Position numbers and translations under genes: made by a program
Notes under the pieces: model-generated
What the model saw: the letters and a program-made list of their open reading frames with translations, nothing else
Database searches by the model: none
Told to the model about the DNA's origin: nothing
NCBI RefSeq assembly: GCF_028372415.1
Contig: NC_092879.1
Span: forward strand, 70,042,412-70,106,411
Origin: Notamacropus eugenii
Taxonomy: Eukaryota > Chordata > Mammalia > Diprotodontia > Macropodidae
DNA: 64,000 bases
Direction of reading: 5' to 3'
Part shown: piece after piece, positions 62,771-64,000 of the stretch
Position numbering within the stretch: position 1 is the first letter of the stretch
Layout: each line of letters begins with the position of its first letter

Positions 62771-63798
62771 AAACAATCCCCAGATTCATGAGGGTTGTCA
62801 GATCTTCAGCTAGAGGTTAGGAGATTCAAGAGAGAGTTCCTCTTCCCATGATGTCATGAGATTCTTTGCTCCCTGTCTTCTTGCCAGCCTTTAACCCTCT
62901 TCACTACCTCAGGGACCCCTCTAATGACTTGGTTTGTCAGGTTTCCAAGCTGCAGGTCTGTTTGCATATCCAAGTAGCCTAGCCTCATTATACTGTACTT
63001 TCAAGTCTTTGTAATGACCTATTTTAAGCTTTTATTTATAGCCTAAATTTTGGCTAATTTACTGACTAAATTTTTTAAAAAATCAGTTTCTTGTTCAGGT
63101 CTTGATCAGACTTTCATATTTTGTTTGTTCAATCAATAAATGTAAGAAGCTTCTTTTCTGATCTTTTGGGGACAGCAGAAATAGCTGCGTTGCAGCTGAG
63201 CTGTCTTCATTTTCTCCTTGCATTTGAAAACACGGTAGATGGAGCTGCGCCTCTCATGAGGACTGAACCAATACAATTGAAACTTGTTTCTTATTCTATA
63301 ATGCAGACTTTATTTAGAAGTCACATTGATATAAAAAACAAAGCACAGCTTTAAAATGCATACTATATCCCTCCTAAAAATAAGTCCTTTGGCACTAACT
63401 AAATTGTGAGGAATATATATTCGTTATATAAAAGAATATATATTTTTTTCAAGGAGGGACTAATTAAATCATGTTTTCCTGACAAATTTAGACTAATTTA
63501 AATCAAACCCATTCTACTTTTAAAACCCTTTAACTTGAAGAATATATCATGTTAAATTCTTTGAAAAATTTATTGATTTATTTTGTTTTTAATATCGCCT
63601 ACATTTCCCAATATATCTGTTCCCCCACTTCAAGAGAGCCATTCTTTATAACAGAAGAAAAACAGTCCAGCAAAACTAACCAATACATTGAAAAAGTCAA
63701 ACATGTGCAGCATTTCATACCGAGAGTCCCCACCTCTGCCAAAAAAATGAAGGATTGATTCTTTTCTCTTCTTGGGGATCAAGCTTAGTCATAATAAC
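62771..63798. other. Unique AT-rich sequence
   Basis: No gene or repeat recognised. Confidence 0.4.
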
Positions 63799-63799
63799 T

Positions 63800-64000
63800 T
63801 CATGGCATCCAGTTACAATTATTTATATTATTGTAGTCCTGTATGTTCTTTTTCTAGTTTTCCTCATTTGGCTTTGTTTCGGTTCATATCAGTCTTCTGA
63901 TACTTCTCTGTATCCATCATAGTCATAATTTCTTATAGCTCACTAATTTTCCATTGCATTCATGTACCATACATCCATCTCTTGTTTGACCATTCCCCAA
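63800..64000 (-). repeat. L1 LINE 3' part, cut by window edge
   Basis: TTTCCATTGCATTCATGTAC and TTGTTTGACCATTCCCCAA are the antisense block seen at 20830-20870 and 27620-27670; it continues past 64000. Confidence 0.8.

Noticed and set aside
1-64000. CRISPR arrays, operons, tRNA or rRNA genes
   Set aside because: None seen. The tRNA-like stretches are SINE heads, and regular repeats are microsatellites; the DNA is vertebrate.

Overview
The window is 64 kb of marsupial nuclear DNA that is almost entirely non-coding. The organism is inferred from its repeats: tRNA-headed MIR/THER-type SINEs, the marsupial SINE class ending in a GAGTCAGACA(C/T)GACTGA-like tail, long L2 copies, L3/CR1 remnants, marsupial-type L1 3' ends, and one full-length SINE at 26950-27263 that I match from memory to WSINE1. 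WSINE1 would point to an Australian (australidelphian) marsupial. No bacterial, viral or organellar genes are present, and almost every open frame of 60-180 codons lies in a repeat or in low-complexity DNA.

Left part (1-34 kb): an intergenic-looking mosaic of L2 (both strands, best at 1-605 and 8490-10190), L3/CR1 (17.1-19.8 kb and 24.6-26.5 kb), L1 (12.1, 20.3, 21.7-23.2 and 26.8-28.1 kb), dozens of SINEs, and hAT-type miniature elements including two full palindromic copies (5286-5489, 15005-15206). Two host-gene fossils lie here. One is a 7SL (SRP) RNA retropseudogene on the minus strand at about 16741-16995. The other is an intronless, decayed copy of CFAP410 (C21orf2) on the minus strand at about 29506-30240.

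Centre (34.3-35.4 kb): the one clear sign of a live gene. A CpG island carries two ZNF143/Staf-type sites plus two more core matches, a CCAAT box, a GTCACGTGAC E-box palindrome and a CTCGCGAG palindrome, followed by a GC-rich, ATG-free stretch that ends in good splice donors. I read this as the promoter and untranslated first exon of a plus-strand gene. A 320-bp pyrimidine tract follows the donors.

Right part (35.4-64 kb): probably the first introns of that gene, with more L2, L1 and SINE copies. A candidate second exon at 46561-46641 has an acceptor, a start codon in good context, 24 open codons (MAKFVFSQIYR...) and a strong donor. I do not recognise the protein. A solo LTR sits inside an L1 at 58116-58958 with matching 4-bp target duplications, and a purine-rich array at 61.9-62.8 kb is flanked by diverged direct repeats. 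All identifications were made by reading; no alignments were run, and repeat boundaries are good to roughly 10-30 bases unless a target duplication is named.
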